Source: DATFVJ01 sp963826515
Lineage (GTDB): Bacteria; Actinomycetota; Actinomycetes; Streptosporangiales; Streptosporangiaceae
Direction: 5' to 3'
Assembly (NCBI GenBank): GCA_963826515.1
Contig: CAWGXI010000012.1
Span: 372,001 to 436,000 of the forward strand
DNA length: 64,000 nt
Shown here: in pieces, positions 1 through 8,958 of the stretch
How the letters are laid out: each line of letters opens with the position of its first letter
Position numbering within the stretch: position 1 is the stretch's first letter
Made by a program: the position numbers and the translations under genes
Notes under the pieces: model-generated
Told to the model about the DNA's origin: nothing
What the model saw: the letters and a program-made list of their open reading frames with translations, nothing else
Databases searched by the model: none

Positions 1-178
1 TGGAGTCGTAGGTGAGCTGCGCGAGCTCGGCGTCGATGTTGTGCCATGCGTAGGTGTCCTTGCCCGCCTGGACGAACTCGGGTGGGACGGCGGAGCGGAC
101 TCGCAGCGACTCCTTCAGCGCTGTAAGTAGTTGTTCGTCGTCCCAGATGTCAGGCACGCAGCCCACCTCCGGTGTCAT
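1..178 (-). CDS. Sigma-coupled conserved protein, N-terminal part (runs off the window)
   Basis: The ATG lies inside the 3' end of the sigma factor gene and overlaps it by 29 bases, so the two are probably translationally coupled. The 59 visible codons contain an acidic start (PDIWDDEQLLTALKESL), then VPPEFVQAGKDTYAW and NIDAELAQLTYDS, a pattern I associate with small actinobacterial proteins encoded directly after ECF-like sigma factors. No transmembrane segment is visible. A role as regulator of the sigma factor is inference from coupling. A GTG eight codons downstream is an alternative start. The C-terminus lies outside the window. Confidence 0.6.
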   Translation of the reverse strand, partial: MTPEVGCVPDIWDDEQLLTALKESLRVRSAVPPEFVQAGKDTYAWHNIDAELAQLTYDS

Positions 179-782
179 TGGTCCTCGCGTCTGCGACGTC
201 GTTGTCCTTGATCTCGCGATCACTGAACGCAGTGATGGACGGGGAGCGGCGCAGTCGGTCCAGGCAGCGTGCCCGCCGGGGGCCGATGCTTCCGATCGGC
301 ATGAGCAGGGTGGAGCTGATCTCGGCATAACCGAGCGGGGGATCGCTGAGCAACATTGACAGCAGCTGCTGGCAGCCGGGTGAAAGCTCGGCGAATGCGG
401 CGCGCAGCGCTGCGTTCAGTTCCGCCGCGATAACCTCCTCCTCGATCATCATCGAGGCTTGGTCTGGTGACATCTGGCTGTCCACTGGCGATCCGAGGGA
501 GTCGTATCTGCGTGCTGACCGCAGGACGCGAAGGCATTCGCGTTGCGTAGTGGTGGCCAGCCAGCCGGGCAGGGCTGCGGGTACGCGGAGGTTCCCGAGC
601 TGCTCGACCAGAAGTAACCACACGGTCTGGCTGACATCGTCTATGTCGGTCCTGCTCAGCCGATAGCGATTGCAGATGGACCACACCAGCGGGGCATAGC
701 GCTCGACGAGCTCGTTCCAGGCATGCTGGTCGCCGTCGCGCGCGCGGGCGACCAGCGCGATGACCACGGGATCGTCACGCAT
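150..782 (-). CDS. ECF-like RNA polymerase sigma factor
   Basis: A protein of about 210 residues with the sigma-70 two-domain layout. Region 2 (about residues 20-85) contains WNELVERYAPLVWSICNRY, the DIDDVSQTVW segment and a basic TTTQRECLRVLR helix. Region 4 (about 130-185) contains FAELSPGCQQLLSMLL and a helix-turn-helix ending RRARCLDRLRR. I chose the ATG at 782 because a GGA-containing ribosome site precedes it; an upstream in-frame start at 824 would add 14 residues unlike the family. It lies directly downstream of the S8 protease gene on the same strand and overlaps the next gene. It probably directs transcription of a stress or signalling regulon; the target promoters are unknown. Confidence 0.85.
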   Translation of the reverse strand: MRDDPVVIALVARARDGDQHAWNELVERYAPLVWSICNRYRLSRTDIDDVSQTVWLLLVEQLGNLRVPAALPGWLATTTQRECLRVLRSARRYDSLGSPVDSQMSPDQASMMIEEEVIAAELNAALRAAFAELSPGCQQLLSMLLSDPPLGYAEISSTLLMPIGSIGPRRARCLDRLRRSPSITAFSDREIKDNDVADARTNDTGGGLRA

Positions 783-826
783 GTAGTGTCCTTTGCCGCC
801 AGCTGGTGCAGTTCCCGCACGCATGG

Positions 827-2146
827 CTAGCTGTCTGGATTGTAGGGCCGGATGCCGCGACCGGGCTGGCCCGGACCGGGTTGGCCCGGATAGGGTTGGA
901 GCAATTCCTCAAGCGCCTGACGGGCGGATCGGCGCCCTGGCACGGTGCGGGCTGCGATCGCACCGCTGACGACACCGGCGGCGAACGAGCATCCCTCCCA
1001 GATTGCGGTCCCAGTGAAAGACACCGGTTTCGAGTCCAGGACCTTGCCGGTTTTGTCCGTGTGCTGGAGATTGACGATGCCTCGCACGTACGCTCCGGTA
1101 AGCCCGACGCCAGGTGCGAGCAAGGAAATCCAGGGCGCGGGATCCGGGGTGAAGGGCGCAAGCTCTCCGTTCTTGTCGAGTGCGCCGACGCCGACGACGT
1201 CCGGAAGCGCTGCCGGATACGAAGCCGAATTCGATTTGAGGCCGTCGTGCACCAGCTCAGGCCGAAGATTCTTTACGTCTCCGTTATTTCCTGCCGCTGC
1301 CACGACGACGGTCTCGGTGCTGAACCGTTTGACCGCGGCCTCAAAGACCATCGGTGCGGTGTTGTCGTCAGTGCGGAATTCCCCGAAGGACAGGTTCACC
1401 ACGTCGACTCCTGCCCGGGCAATTTCGGCCATCGCGACGGCTGCTTCCCAGGCGGTGCCGTCGCCGTGGCAGTCAAGTACGTGACGCACGTGGATCTCGG
1501 CGGCCGGCGCTTGCTGCAGGATGCATGAGCCGACAAACGCGCAGTGCCCGTCGAACACCGTGAAAGTGCCTTGGTCGCGGTCGAGGAGATCATCGGGGCG
1601 CGCGATGTAGCGGCCGGCCATCCATGCGCTGGGGTACATGCGGGTGTCGAGTAGCCCGACTCGCACGCCGCTGCCCTGCTCGGAGTTTGGGCGCCGCCCG
1701 GAGTTGGCCTGCCCGAGCGCGACCTCGGTGGGTTCAGGGTCCCCGTCTCCGCCGCCGAGATGGGGATAGCCCTTGACGGGGGATGGCCGGTAGTTCTTGC
1801 CGATGGTCACCTTCCAGCCCGGGTAGGTCTGGGCGAACTGAACGTGGATGCCTTTGATAAGGAGATCGAGGTCAGCCACGTCGGGCGCACTAGGGCGGGC
1901 CCGGGCCCGATCTTCCTTGAAACGCAGGAGGTCCGGCCCGATAGTGGTGTTCCGCTGGACTGCATTGACCGCCGGGGCCACGTTCGCGAGGTTGCGAATC
2001 AGGGCAAGACCCAGGACCGCGCTGCGCTCGGGCTCGTCATGGCGCACGCCAAGGTGCGCTAACTCCCTGGTGACGACGTCCAGATCTGGTAGGGCGACGA
2101 TCAGCTGATCGTCGTGAAACCGCTCGGCCCAGCCGTGCTTAATAGC
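827..2146 (-). CDS. S8 (subtilisin-like) serine protease, apparently cytoplasmic
   Basis: A subtilase with the triad in the usual order: Asp about 167 (VGLLDTRMYP), His about 201 (FDGHCAFVGS), oxyanion Asn about 288 (AAAGNNGD) and Ser about 387 (WEGCSFAAGVVSG, Cys where GTS is usual). The first 150 residues are a non-catalytic N-terminal region without signal peptide or transmembrane helix, so it probably acts in the cytoplasm. The GTG at 2146 is chosen because GGGAGGA lies five bases upstream; the in-frame ATG at 2182 lacks this. It precedes the sigma factor gene by about 45 bases on the same strand and is divergent from the CHAT gene, which suggests a joint proteolytic signalling pathway (inference). 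Confidence 0.87.
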   Translation of the reverse strand, partial: AIKHGWAERFHDDQLIVALPDLDVVTRELAHLGVRHDEPERSAVLGLALIRNLANVAPAVNAVQRNTTIGPDLLRFKEDRARARPSAPDVADLDLLIKGIHVQFAQTYPGWKVTIGKNYRPSPVKGYPHLGGGDGDPEPTEVALGQANSGRRPNSEQGSGVRVGLLDTRMYPSAWMAGRYIARPDDLLDRDQGTFTVFDGHCAFVGSCILQQAPAAEIHVRHVLDCHGDGTAWEAAVAMAEIARAGVDVVNLSFGEFRTDDNTAPMVFEAAVKRFSTETVVVAAAGNNGDVKNLRPELVHDGLKSNSASYPAALPDVVGVGALDKNGELAPFTPDPAPWISLLAPGVGLTGAYVRGIVNLQHTDKTGKVLDSKPVSFTGTAIWEGCSFAAGVVSGAIAARTVPGRRSARQALEELLQPYPGQPGPGQPGRGIRPYNPDS

Positions 2147-2180
2147 CACGTGTTCCTCCCGCCTTGTGGAGGTTTGCCGC

Positions 2181-2212
2181 AATCCTTGTCTGGCCCAATC
2201 CTTGTCTGGCCC
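2181..2212. repeat. Two exact tandem 16-bp repeats in the divergent promoter region
   Basis: The unit AATCCTTGTCTGGCCC occurs twice back to back, in the short space between the S8 protease and CHAT genes. The position suits a binding site for a regulator shared by the two divergent genes, but a simple slippage duplication is equally possible. Confidence 0.55.
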
Positions 2213-2284
2213 GGTTACAGCGACCTCAAACTATGCGGAGGCGTGCCATAGCCGCCTGATACACGAAGAGGAGGGAAAACCATC

Positions 2285-2316
2285 TTGACGCCGGTCCGCA
2301 TGACCGTGCATAAAAT
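2285..2316 (+). promoter_or_regulatory. Possible promoter of the CHAT gene (leaderless transcript)
   Basis: TTGACG at 2285-2290 is followed after 18-20 bases by CATAAAAT (2309-2316). The GTG start at 2322 is only a few bases downstream and has no ribosome binding site, as expected for a leaderless actinobacterial mRNA. The -10 match is imperfect. Confidence 0.4.
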
Positions 2317-2321
2317 CGGCT

Positions 2322-4988
2322 GTGACCGCCACGTTGCGTGAGCAGGCTCGCGAGGGGCTCAGGCTCGCCGAGGCAAACCCGGCCGAGTCTGTCACACTGG
2401 CCCGGGCGATCGCCGACCAGGCGCGCAAGACCGGCGACCTCGCAGCACTTTCGATCGCCGAGCGGGTCATGGGGGTGGCGGCGCTGCAACTAGAAGATCC
2501 CGCCGCCGCGCTGCGGCATTTGCGTGTGGCGATCCGGGTGGGCCGACGCGCGGGTTCGGCCGACCTGGTGTCCGAGGCACAGTTGAGGCTGGCCTTTGTC
2601 CTGGTCGTGCGCGGGCGCGGGCGGCAAGCGCTGCGGGAGGTCGAGACAGCGCTGTCAGGCGTGAGTGGCGGCGTGGCGCGGGCAAGGGCCCAGGCGCAAC
2701 GGGGTGTGATCTTGAATCACCTCGGCAGGCTGGACGAGGCGCTCCCCGATTATGATGCCGCACTTTCTGTGCTCCGGCGCGCCGACGATCATGTGTGGGT
2801 ACAGCGGGTTCTGTACAACCGGGCCGTGTTGTATGGCTACCGGCAGGAGTTCGAGGCCGCCGAGGCCGACTTGCATGAGGCCGCGCAGCTGTGCGCGAAA
2901 CTTGAGCTGGACTTGTCGCTTGGGTTTGTGCACGAGAATCTCGGCTGGATCAATGCCCTTCGCGGTGATGTTCCCGCCGCGCTGCACTATCTCGACCTGG
3001 CCGAGCGGTGCCTGCGCGCGCACGGCGCTCCTGTCGGCGAACTGCTCGCCGACAGATGTCAGTTGCTGCTGTCGGTGCGCCTGCTGTCCGAGGCCATGCA
3101 GGCAGCCGAGGAGGCCGTCCAGGAGTTCGAACAACAGCGCAGGGAGATCGGCCTCCCCGAGGCGCGGCTGCTACTGGCGCAGGCCGCGATCGCGGACGGG
3201 CAAGCCGGCCGCGGACTCCAGGAAGCCAGCAAAGCGGCTCGCGAGTTCGGCAATCAGCAGCGTCCCCGCTGGGCGACTTTGGCTAGCTTTACCGTCTTGC
3301 GGGCGCGGCTGGCCCTTGGCCCTCGGCCGGGCGCCGGCGCCGACGTTGGCGTCAGGCAGCTCGAGCACGTCGCCGACGACCTCGCCGCTGAAGGCTGGCG
3401 GGCGTCCGCCATCGACGCCCGGATGCTCGCTGGCCAGCTCGCCCTCCAGCGTGGCTGGACCAGCAGAGCCTGCGTCCAGCTCAAGCAAGCGGCCCGTGGG
3501 CGCGGCTCGGGACCCGCCCTGCAGCGCGCCCAGTCCTGGTACGCGGAGGCGCTGCAGCGGCGGGCCAATGGCAACGATCGCGGCGCGACGGCCGCGGCGC
3601 GCACCGCCCTGCGGGTCATGGACGAGCACCGGGCCGGCCTTGGCGCGACGGATCTTCGTGCGCACGCCTCTGGGCACCGGGTCGAGGTGGCCGAGTTCGG
3701 GTTACGCATGGCGTTCGACAGCGGCCGGCCTGCTCGGGTGCTCGAATGGGCCGAACAGGGCCGTGCCAGCCATTTGATGCTCCGGCCTGTCCGTCCGCCA
3801 TCCGATCCCGGCCTTGCCGCCGCGCTGTCAGGACTGCGCGCGACGGCCAGCGAGATCTTCAAGGTCCGCGGCACGGGCGGCGGCACGGTCGCGCTTGAGC
3901 GCCGCCAAGTGGCGTTAGAACGGCAGATCCGTGACCACTACCGGCGCCTCCCCGCGGAGGAGGCCTCCAGGCCCACGCGCCCGCCGCCGGCCCGTGAGAT
4001 CGCTGGCGCGCTCGGCGATACCGCGTTGCTCGAATTCGTTCTTCTCGACGACACGCTGCACGTCGTCACGGTGGCCCGCGGCCGAATCCGGCTCTGCAGG
4101 CTCGGTCCGGCGGCGCGAGTCTGCGAGCTGATCGACCGGGCGCGCTTCGCCCTGCACCGGCTTGGCCGCCACCATGCGAGCGACGCAAGCACCGCGGCAG
4201 CCTGCGCCCTGCTCGCCGATGCCGCCGAGCGGCTCGATGCCTTGCTCATGCGGCCGGTCGCCAGCGAGACCAGGGATCGGCCGCTGGTCGTGGTGCCCAC
4301 CGGCGCGCTCCAGTCGCTGCCATGGTCGATCCTCCCCTCGTGCGCGGGGCGGCCGGTGACTGTGACGCCTTCGGCCGCGCTGTGGCACGCTGGCCTGCAC
4401 GGCGCCGGTGCCGGTGGGCATGCCATGGTGGCCGCGGGGCCGGGGCTGCCAGGTGCTGGCAAGGAAGCTGCGGCGATAGCGGGCCTGCACCAGGTGAAGA
4501 CCCTGGCAGGAGATGGGGCGACGGTCGAGGCGGTGACGGCCGAACTTGATGGGGCAAGGCTGGCGCACCTGGCGGCGCACGGGCACATCCACCCGAACAA
4601 TCCGCTGTTCACCTCGCTGACGTTCGCCGACGGCCCGCTCACCGTCTACGACCTGAAGCGCCTTCGGCGCGCACCGCAGCTTGTGGTTCTTGCCGCTTGC
4701 GATGTCGGCCGGTCGGCCGTGCGGGCGGGGGATGAGCTCCTCGGTCTCAGCGCGACATTCCTCGCGCTCGGGACCCGGCACGTTATCGCCTCTGTGGTCC
4801 CCGTCCCCGACGCGGAGACCGCCCCCCTCATGATTGCGTTCCACCGGCTGATTGCCGCGGGACAATCGCCCGCGCCCGCCCTGGCGCAGGCTCAAAAGCA
4901 GCTTGGCTCAACCCACCCGGCAGCCATGGCGGCCGCCGCGGGATTCGTCAGCATCGGGACGGGCGCCGCGCCGCCGGCCGGACCCTGA
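2322..4988 (+). CDS. TPR repeat protein with C-terminal CHAT (caspase-like) protease domain
   Basis: An 888-residue protein. Residues 1 to about 450 are helical TPR-type repeats (for example AALRHLRVAIRVGRRAG and LGRLDEALPDYDAALSVLRR); the last 330 or so form a CHAT domain. The catalytic His is near 753 in LAAHGHIHPNNPLF and the Cys near 793 in VVLAACDVGRS, both intact, and GDELLGLSATFLALGTRHVI is the usual following segment. No export signal is seen. CHAT proteases cut specific partners after activation; in type III-E CRISPR systems one cleaves an inhibitor that controls a sigma factor. The divergent S8 protease and sigma factor genes make a similar cascade plausible here, which is inference. 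Confidence 0.9.
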   Translation: MTATLREQAREGLRLAEANPAESVTLARAIADQARKTGDLAALSIAERVMGVAALQLEDPAAALRHLRVAIRVGRRAGSADLVSEAQLRLAFVLVVRGRGRQALREVETALSGVSGGVARARAQAQRGVILNHLGRLDEALPDYDAALSVLRRADDHVWVQRVLYNRAVLYGYRQEFEAAEADLHEAAQLCAKLELDLSLGFVHENLGWINALRGDVPAALHYLDLAERCLRAHGAPVGELLADRCQLLLSVRLLSEAMQAAEEAVQEFEQQRREIGLPEARLLLAQAAIADGQAGRGLQEASKAAREFGNQQRPRWATLASFTVLRARLALGPRPGAGADVGVRQLEHVADDLAAEGWRASAIDARMLAGQLALQRGWTSRACVQLKQAARGRGSGPALQRAQSWYAEALQRRANGNDRGATAAARTALRVMDEHRAGLGATDLRAHASGHRVEVAEFGLRMAFDSGRPARVLEWAEQGRASHLMLRPVRPPSDPGLAAALSGLRATASEIFKVRGTGGGTVALERRQVALERQIRDHYRRLPAEEASRPTRPPPAREIAGALGDTALLEFVLLDDTLHVVTVARGRIRLCRLGPAARVCELIDRARFALHRLGRHHASDASTAAACALLADAAERLDALLMRPVASETRDRPLVVVPTGALQSLPWSILPSCAGRPVTVTPSAALWHAGLHGAGAGGHAMVAAGPGLPGAGKEAAAIAGLHQVKTLAGDGATVEAVTAELDGARLAHLAAHGHIHPNNPLFTSLTFADGPLTVYDLKRLRRAPQLVVLAACDVGRSAVRAGDELLGLSATFLALGTRHVIASVVPVPDAETAPLMIAFHRLIAAGQSPAPALAQAQKQLGSTHPAAMAAAAGFVSIGTGAAPPAGP

Positions 4989-4994
4989 GCCTGC

Positions 4995-6242
4995 TCAGGA
5001 TTGGCGGGCATGGGCCCCTCCAGCAGAGCCGGGTGATTGGCCGTACCATCGGGTCTCCTGAGCGAAGGTCCCGAGGACCGCCGCAAGGCCGAGGACACCG
5101 GCGGCCAGCCCGAAGGCTGCGCCGTAGGAGGCCGTGTCAACGAGGTAGCCTGCCGTCACTGGCCCGGTGACGGTGCCGATGTCGCCCACCATCTGGTACG
5201 AGGCGACGACTGTCCCGCCCTGGCCGCCCAGGATGTCGCCAATCATCGCCGACGGCGCGACGTCGAGCAGCCCAGATCCGAAGCCGAAGATGGCCAGCGC
5301 GGCCAGATACCCCCACAGCACGGGCAGGAGCGCCAGCATGACCATGCCGGCTGCGGATGCCAGGCAGCCGGCCACGAGGACCGGCCTCCTGCCGAGCCTG
5401 TCGGCTGCCCGCCCGCCGGGCAGGAGCGTGGCCGCATTCAGCGCCGCGACCACGAGGAACCCGATGCCTGTCCAGACAGCCGACCTGTGCAGGACGTCGC
5501 GGACGAACAGCGGCACGATGGCGCTGCGCACCCCGATGGCGGCGAAACCATCCGCGAGGTTCGCGGTCGCTGCGGCGCGGTATGCCCGGCTCCGCAGCGC
5601 GCCGGCAATCTCGGCGAACGGACGCTTCGCCTGCGGATCGTCCGAGACTTGCCGGCGAGGCGCGTCTCGCAATACGGCCGCCGCGATGACCGCGGGAACG
5701 ATGAGCATGCCGCCGTAGATGATGAACGGTGCCCGCAGCGACCAGGCGGCGACGAGGCCGCCAATCGCCGGGCCGCTGATCCCGCCGAGGAGGAATCCGC
5801 CGGAGAACAGGCCGCTGGCCCTGCCACGCTGGTCCCTGGGCACGATGACAAGCAGTAGCGTCTGGGCGCTGACCGCGAACATCGCCGAGCCCAGCCCGCC
5901 GACGCCACGCAGGACGATGAGCTGCGCGAACGAGCCGGAAAATCCGGCGGCTATGCTGCTCACCGCGACGATCGCGATGCCCGCTGCCATCACCACGTGC
6001 TCGCCGAACCGGTCGACCAGCCGGCCAGCGGGCAGCGCCCCCACCACTCGCATCAGAGCGAACGCACTGACCACGCTGGCGGCCGCGGCGGTGCTGACCC
6101 CGAAGTTACGAGCGAATGCCGGAATGTCAGGGGCGACAATCCCGAACCCGAGCGCGACCGTGAACGAGACCGCGGTGAGGATGGCCACCTCGCGCGGCAG
6201 GCCGCGGAACGGTCCGTGTTGGGAGTGAGCCACGAACGGCAT
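4995..6242 (-). CDS. MFS transporter (drug or metabolite efflux)
   Basis: A 415-residue, very hydrophobic protein with twelve predicted transmembrane helices and the Major Facilitator motif A after helix 2 (AGRLVDRFGEH) and, in the second half, GGRAADRLGRR. The central loop (DAPRRQVSDDPQAKRPF) is short and charged. It resembles the DHA1 drug-proton antiporters; the substrate cannot be predicted. It converges on the CHAT gene with only six bases between stop codons and has no visible strong ribosome binding site at this start. I see no functional link with the protease module. Confidence 0.87.
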   Translation of the reverse strand: MPFVAHSQHGPFRGLPREVAILTAVSFTVALGFGIVAPDIPAFARNFGVSTAAAASVVSAFALMRVVGALPAGRLVDRFGEHVVMAAGIAIVAVSSIAAGFSGSFAQLIVLRGVGGLGSAMFAVSAQTLLLVIVPRDQRGRASGLFSGGFLLGGISGPAIGGLVAAWSLRAPFIIYGGMLIVPAVIAAAVLRDAPRRQVSDDPQAKRPFAEIAGALRSRAYRAAATANLADGFAAIGVRSAIVPLFVRDVLHRSAVWTGIGFLVVAALNAATLLPGGRAADRLGRRPVLVAGCLASAAGMVMLALLPVLWGYLAALAIFGFGSGLLDVAPSAMIGDILGGQGGTVVASYQMVGDIGTVTGPVTAGYLVDTASYGAAFGLAAGVLGLAAVLGTFAQETRWYGQSPGSAGGAHARQS

Positions 6243-6483
6243 TCTGCCAGGCGAGGCCCATTAGGGCGGGTTTCGTGGATCTTGGTGGATGCGGGCGGTG
6301 CCGACGCGCCCACGGTCCGCGGTCACGAGCCGTGACCGGCTGCCGTCACGCGGGCTGACGAGCCGCTTGTGCTGCCATTGGACGCTTGTGCCGCCCTTGG
6401 AATCGCGGCTGGGCGGTTATATATGGTTGTTGCTCATAGTAGTAATCGACTGCTCTCTGTCGTTCGTCTGGTCGGAGGTTTCG

Positions 6484-7410
6484 ATGGTGGGCGACGGGAT
6501 GGCCGGTGATGTGCTCGACGCGCTGCCGGACGCGACTGCGGTGCTGGACAAGTCGGGGTCGATCGTGGCGGTCAACCACACGTGGCGGATGTTCGCTCTG
6601 GACAATGGCGGGCGCCCTGACACGACCGGTGTAGGGGTGAACTATCTGGACGTATGCGCGCGTTCCGCCGCTGCTGGTTGCGAAGACGCGGCGTTGGCCG
6701 CCGTGGGCCTGCGCGCCGTCCTGGCCGGCGAGACCGTGCATCGCGAGCTCGAATACCCGTGCCCGTCGCCGGCTGTCAGCCGCTGGTTCCTGTTGCGGAT
6801 CACCCCGCTTGGCGGAGCGATACCTGGCGCGGTCATGTCCCATGTCAACATCACCCGCAGAAAAATGGCCGAGCTTGCCCTGGCCCACGAGGCCGCCCAC
6901 GACCCGCTCACCGGCCTGGCGAACCGTGACCTGTTCACCGACCGGCTTAAGGCCGCACTGACCCAGCGCAGTGGCCGGCCCGCTCGCGGTGACGTCGGCG
7001 TGCTGTACCTCGACCTGGACGGGTTCAAGCAGGTCAATGACACCTACGGCCATGACGCGGGGGACGAGTTGCTGCTCACCACCGCGCATCGGCTCCGCGC
7101 CCAGATCCGGCCACAGGACACCGTGGCCCGGCTCGGCGGCGACGAGTTCGCGGTTACCGCGCCACGTATCACAGCTGGCGGACTGGCCGCGCTGGCCGAG
7201 CGAATCGCTGGCGCGCTCGCGGAGCCGCATGTCATTCACGGGCATCCGGTCCGGGTCCCGGCCAGCGTCGGCACCCATCTCGCTGCTCCAGGCGAGCCTG
7301 CCGCTGCGGCCTTGCAGCAGGCCGACCAGGCTATGTACGCCGTCAAACGCACCCGCCCACGTGCGCGCACATCCGCCGGCGGGGCCCGCGCATCGCGAGA
7401 CGACAGCTAG
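6484..7410 (+). CDS. PAS-GGDEF diguanylate cyclase
   Basis: A 308-residue signalling protein. A PAS-like sensor (about residues 15-125, starting DALPDATAVLDKSGSIVAVN) is followed by a GGDEF domain (about 140-290). The catalytic GGDEF at 218-222 is intact and preceded five residues earlier by RPQD (209-212), the allosteric inhibitory site, so an active, product-inhibited c-di-GMP synthase is expected. No membrane segment is seen. The ATG at 6484 has GGAGG just upstream; in-frame codons back to 6289 look non-coding. It stands alone between an MFS gene and a DUF427 gene. Confidence 0.88.
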   Translation: MVGDGMAGDVLDALPDATAVLDKSGSIVAVNHTWRMFALDNGGRPDTTGVGVNYLDVCARSAAAGCEDAALAAVGLRAVLAGETVHRELEYPCPSPAVSRWFLLRITPLGGAIPGAVMSHVNITRRKMAELALAHEAAHDPLTGLANRDLFTDRLKAALTQRSGRPARGDVGVLYLDLDGFKQVNDTYGHDAGDELLLTTAHRLRAQIRPQDTVARLGGDEFAVTAPRITAGGLAALAERIAGALAEPHVIHGHPVRVPASVGTHLAAPGEPAAAALQQADQAMYAVKRTRPRARTSAGGARASRDDS

Positions 7411-7423
7411 CCGACGGCTAGCT
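7405..7423 (+). terminator. Hairpin at the end of the diguanylate cyclase gene
   Basis: AGCTAGCCG and CGGCTAGCT form a nine-base-pair stem with a single-base centre, overlapping the stop codon. There is no T-tract, so termination is only a possibility. Confidence 0.35.
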
Positions 7424-7640
7424 CAGCATCGCCCGACGTAGGCGCCGGTTTGCCAGGTGGTCCATGGGGACCAGTCAGTGCCATCGTGGGACATGATGAC
7501 TGCGGCGCGCGCTTCGGTGGCGGCACCATGATCACTGGTGGACGGTGTTGCGTAGGATCGCTGGCATGGGGTAGGCGGCCGCGGGCGCGGCGGAACGCTC
7601 ACGTGCCGGGCCGGCCGCTCGCAGGGCGAGGCGGCAGGAG

Positions 7641-8414
7641 ATGCCCGTGGACCGTGACTACCCGCAGCCGATCCTCCCCGGTCACATCGAGCCCGTGCCC
7701 CGGCGGGTACGCGCCATGCTCGGCGGCCACATCGTGCTGGACACCACGAACGCGGTGTACGTGTGGGAGTGGCCGTACTACCCGCAGTACTACATCCCGG
7801 TCGCGGACGTGAACCGGGATGTGCTGGTCGACGAGCAGCACACCCAGCGGCTGCGCCAGGGCACTGCCCGCCGGCAGGGGCTGCGGCTGGGGGAGATCTC
7901 CCGTCCTGGCGCCGCGAGGGTCTACACCGACGAGGCCGTCGACGGGCTAGCCGGGATGGCCCGGTTCGACTGGGATGCGCTCGACGCATGGTTCGAGGAG
8001 GAAGAGCAGGTCTTCGTCCATCCACGCAACCCCTACGCGCGGGTCGACGCGCTCCGCTCCACCCGGGCCATCCGGATCGAACTCGACGGCGTCGTACTTG
8101 CCGAGTCGTCCTCGCCGGTGCTGGTGTTCGAGACCGGCCTGCCGACCCGTTACTACCTCAACCGCACCGACGTGAACTTCGAGCATCTGGTGCCCACCGA
8201 CACGGTCACCGCCTGTCCCTATAAGGGAAAGACAAGCGGCTACTGGTCGGTACGCGCCGGCGGCGAAATCCACCCGGACCTGGCCTGGGCCTACGACTCT
8301 CCCACCTGCCAGGTGATGCCGATCGCTGGCCTGATCGCCTTCTACAACGAGAAGGTGGACATGATCGTCGGCGGCGACATGCTTCCCCGGCCCACCACGC
8401 ACTTCTTCAAATGA
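7641..8414 (+). CDS. DUF427 domain protein, two-domain form
   Basis: A 257-residue protein carrying two DUF427 folds: the first around residues 15-90 (VRAMLGGHIVLDTTNAVYVWE, PYYPQYYIPVADV) and the second around 150-245 (GVVLAESSSPVLVFETGLPTRYY, CPYKGKTSGYWSV, WAYDSPTCQVMPIAGLIAFY). The family is widespread in actinobacteria and fungi and has no settled function; the CPYKG segment is its best conserved part. The start has GGCAGGAG just upstream. The gene is not obviously in an operon. Confidence 0.88.
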   Translation: MPVDRDYPQPILPGHIEPVPRRVRAMLGGHIVLDTTNAVYVWEWPYYPQYYIPVADVNRDVLVDEQHTQRLRQGTARRQGLRLGEISRPGAARVYTDEAVDGLAGMARFDWDALDAWFEEEEQVFVHPRNPYARVDALRSTRAIRIELDGVVLAESSSPVLVFETGLPTRYYLNRTDVNFEHLVPTDTVTACPYKGKTSGYWSVRAGGEIHPDLAWAYDSPTCQVMPIAGLIAFYNEKVDMIVGGDMLPRPTTHFFK

Positions 8415-8958
8415 CGGCGGCCCAGCGCGGGGTGCGCGGGGGTGCGGCCTTGCCTGACCGTCTCACGGCCGCCGCAAAACCGCATGCCGCAAGGCACGGA
8501 CCGGATCCCGGATCACCAGCGATCCCTTCGCGGCGGGACTAGCCTCGCCGGCGCTCCGGGTCCCGCGGTTGATCGGTGACAAGTCATCGGTTTCTCTTCC
8601 GCCTGTCGTTTTGATCGTGGCCGGCTGCAGGCGGCGTGGCTGAGTCCCTGTCATCTCTGGCCGACCTCGCCTGGGGGACGGTCGCGTGGCTGCGGGGCGA
8701 CCTGGAGGGGGCGTGGTCGTCCTGCAGCGCGCCGCTGACCGGCTGGACACCGACCCGGCTATCGCCGCCAGCGCCAAGCGCCAGCTCGATGTGGTCGACG
8801 CCTGGGCAAATGTGGGCCGGCCCGAGCCTCGCCGCGGTCGCTGATCCGCTCGCTGGGTCCGTGTCATAACGCGGACTTTAGGATGTTCTGCGTAATGTCC
8901 TACCCGTTCACAGCAGCTTGCGTGGACTCGCAGATCGATCGAATGACCAGGAGAAGCA
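8415..8958. other. Intergenic stretch with possible gene debris
   Basis: No convincing gene. One frame (8644-8844, +) reads as a plausible C-terminal piece (RLDTDPAIAASAKRQLDVVD) ending at a TGA, and another frame at 8636 reads DLAWGTVAWLRGDLEGAW, so a degraded, frameshifted gene may lie here. I cannot assign a family. Confidence 0.35.

Noticed and set aside
2322..4988. CHAT gene as part of a type III-E CRISPR (Craspase) system
   Set aside because: No Cas7-11-like gene, array or Csx30/31 is present; only the protease type is shared.
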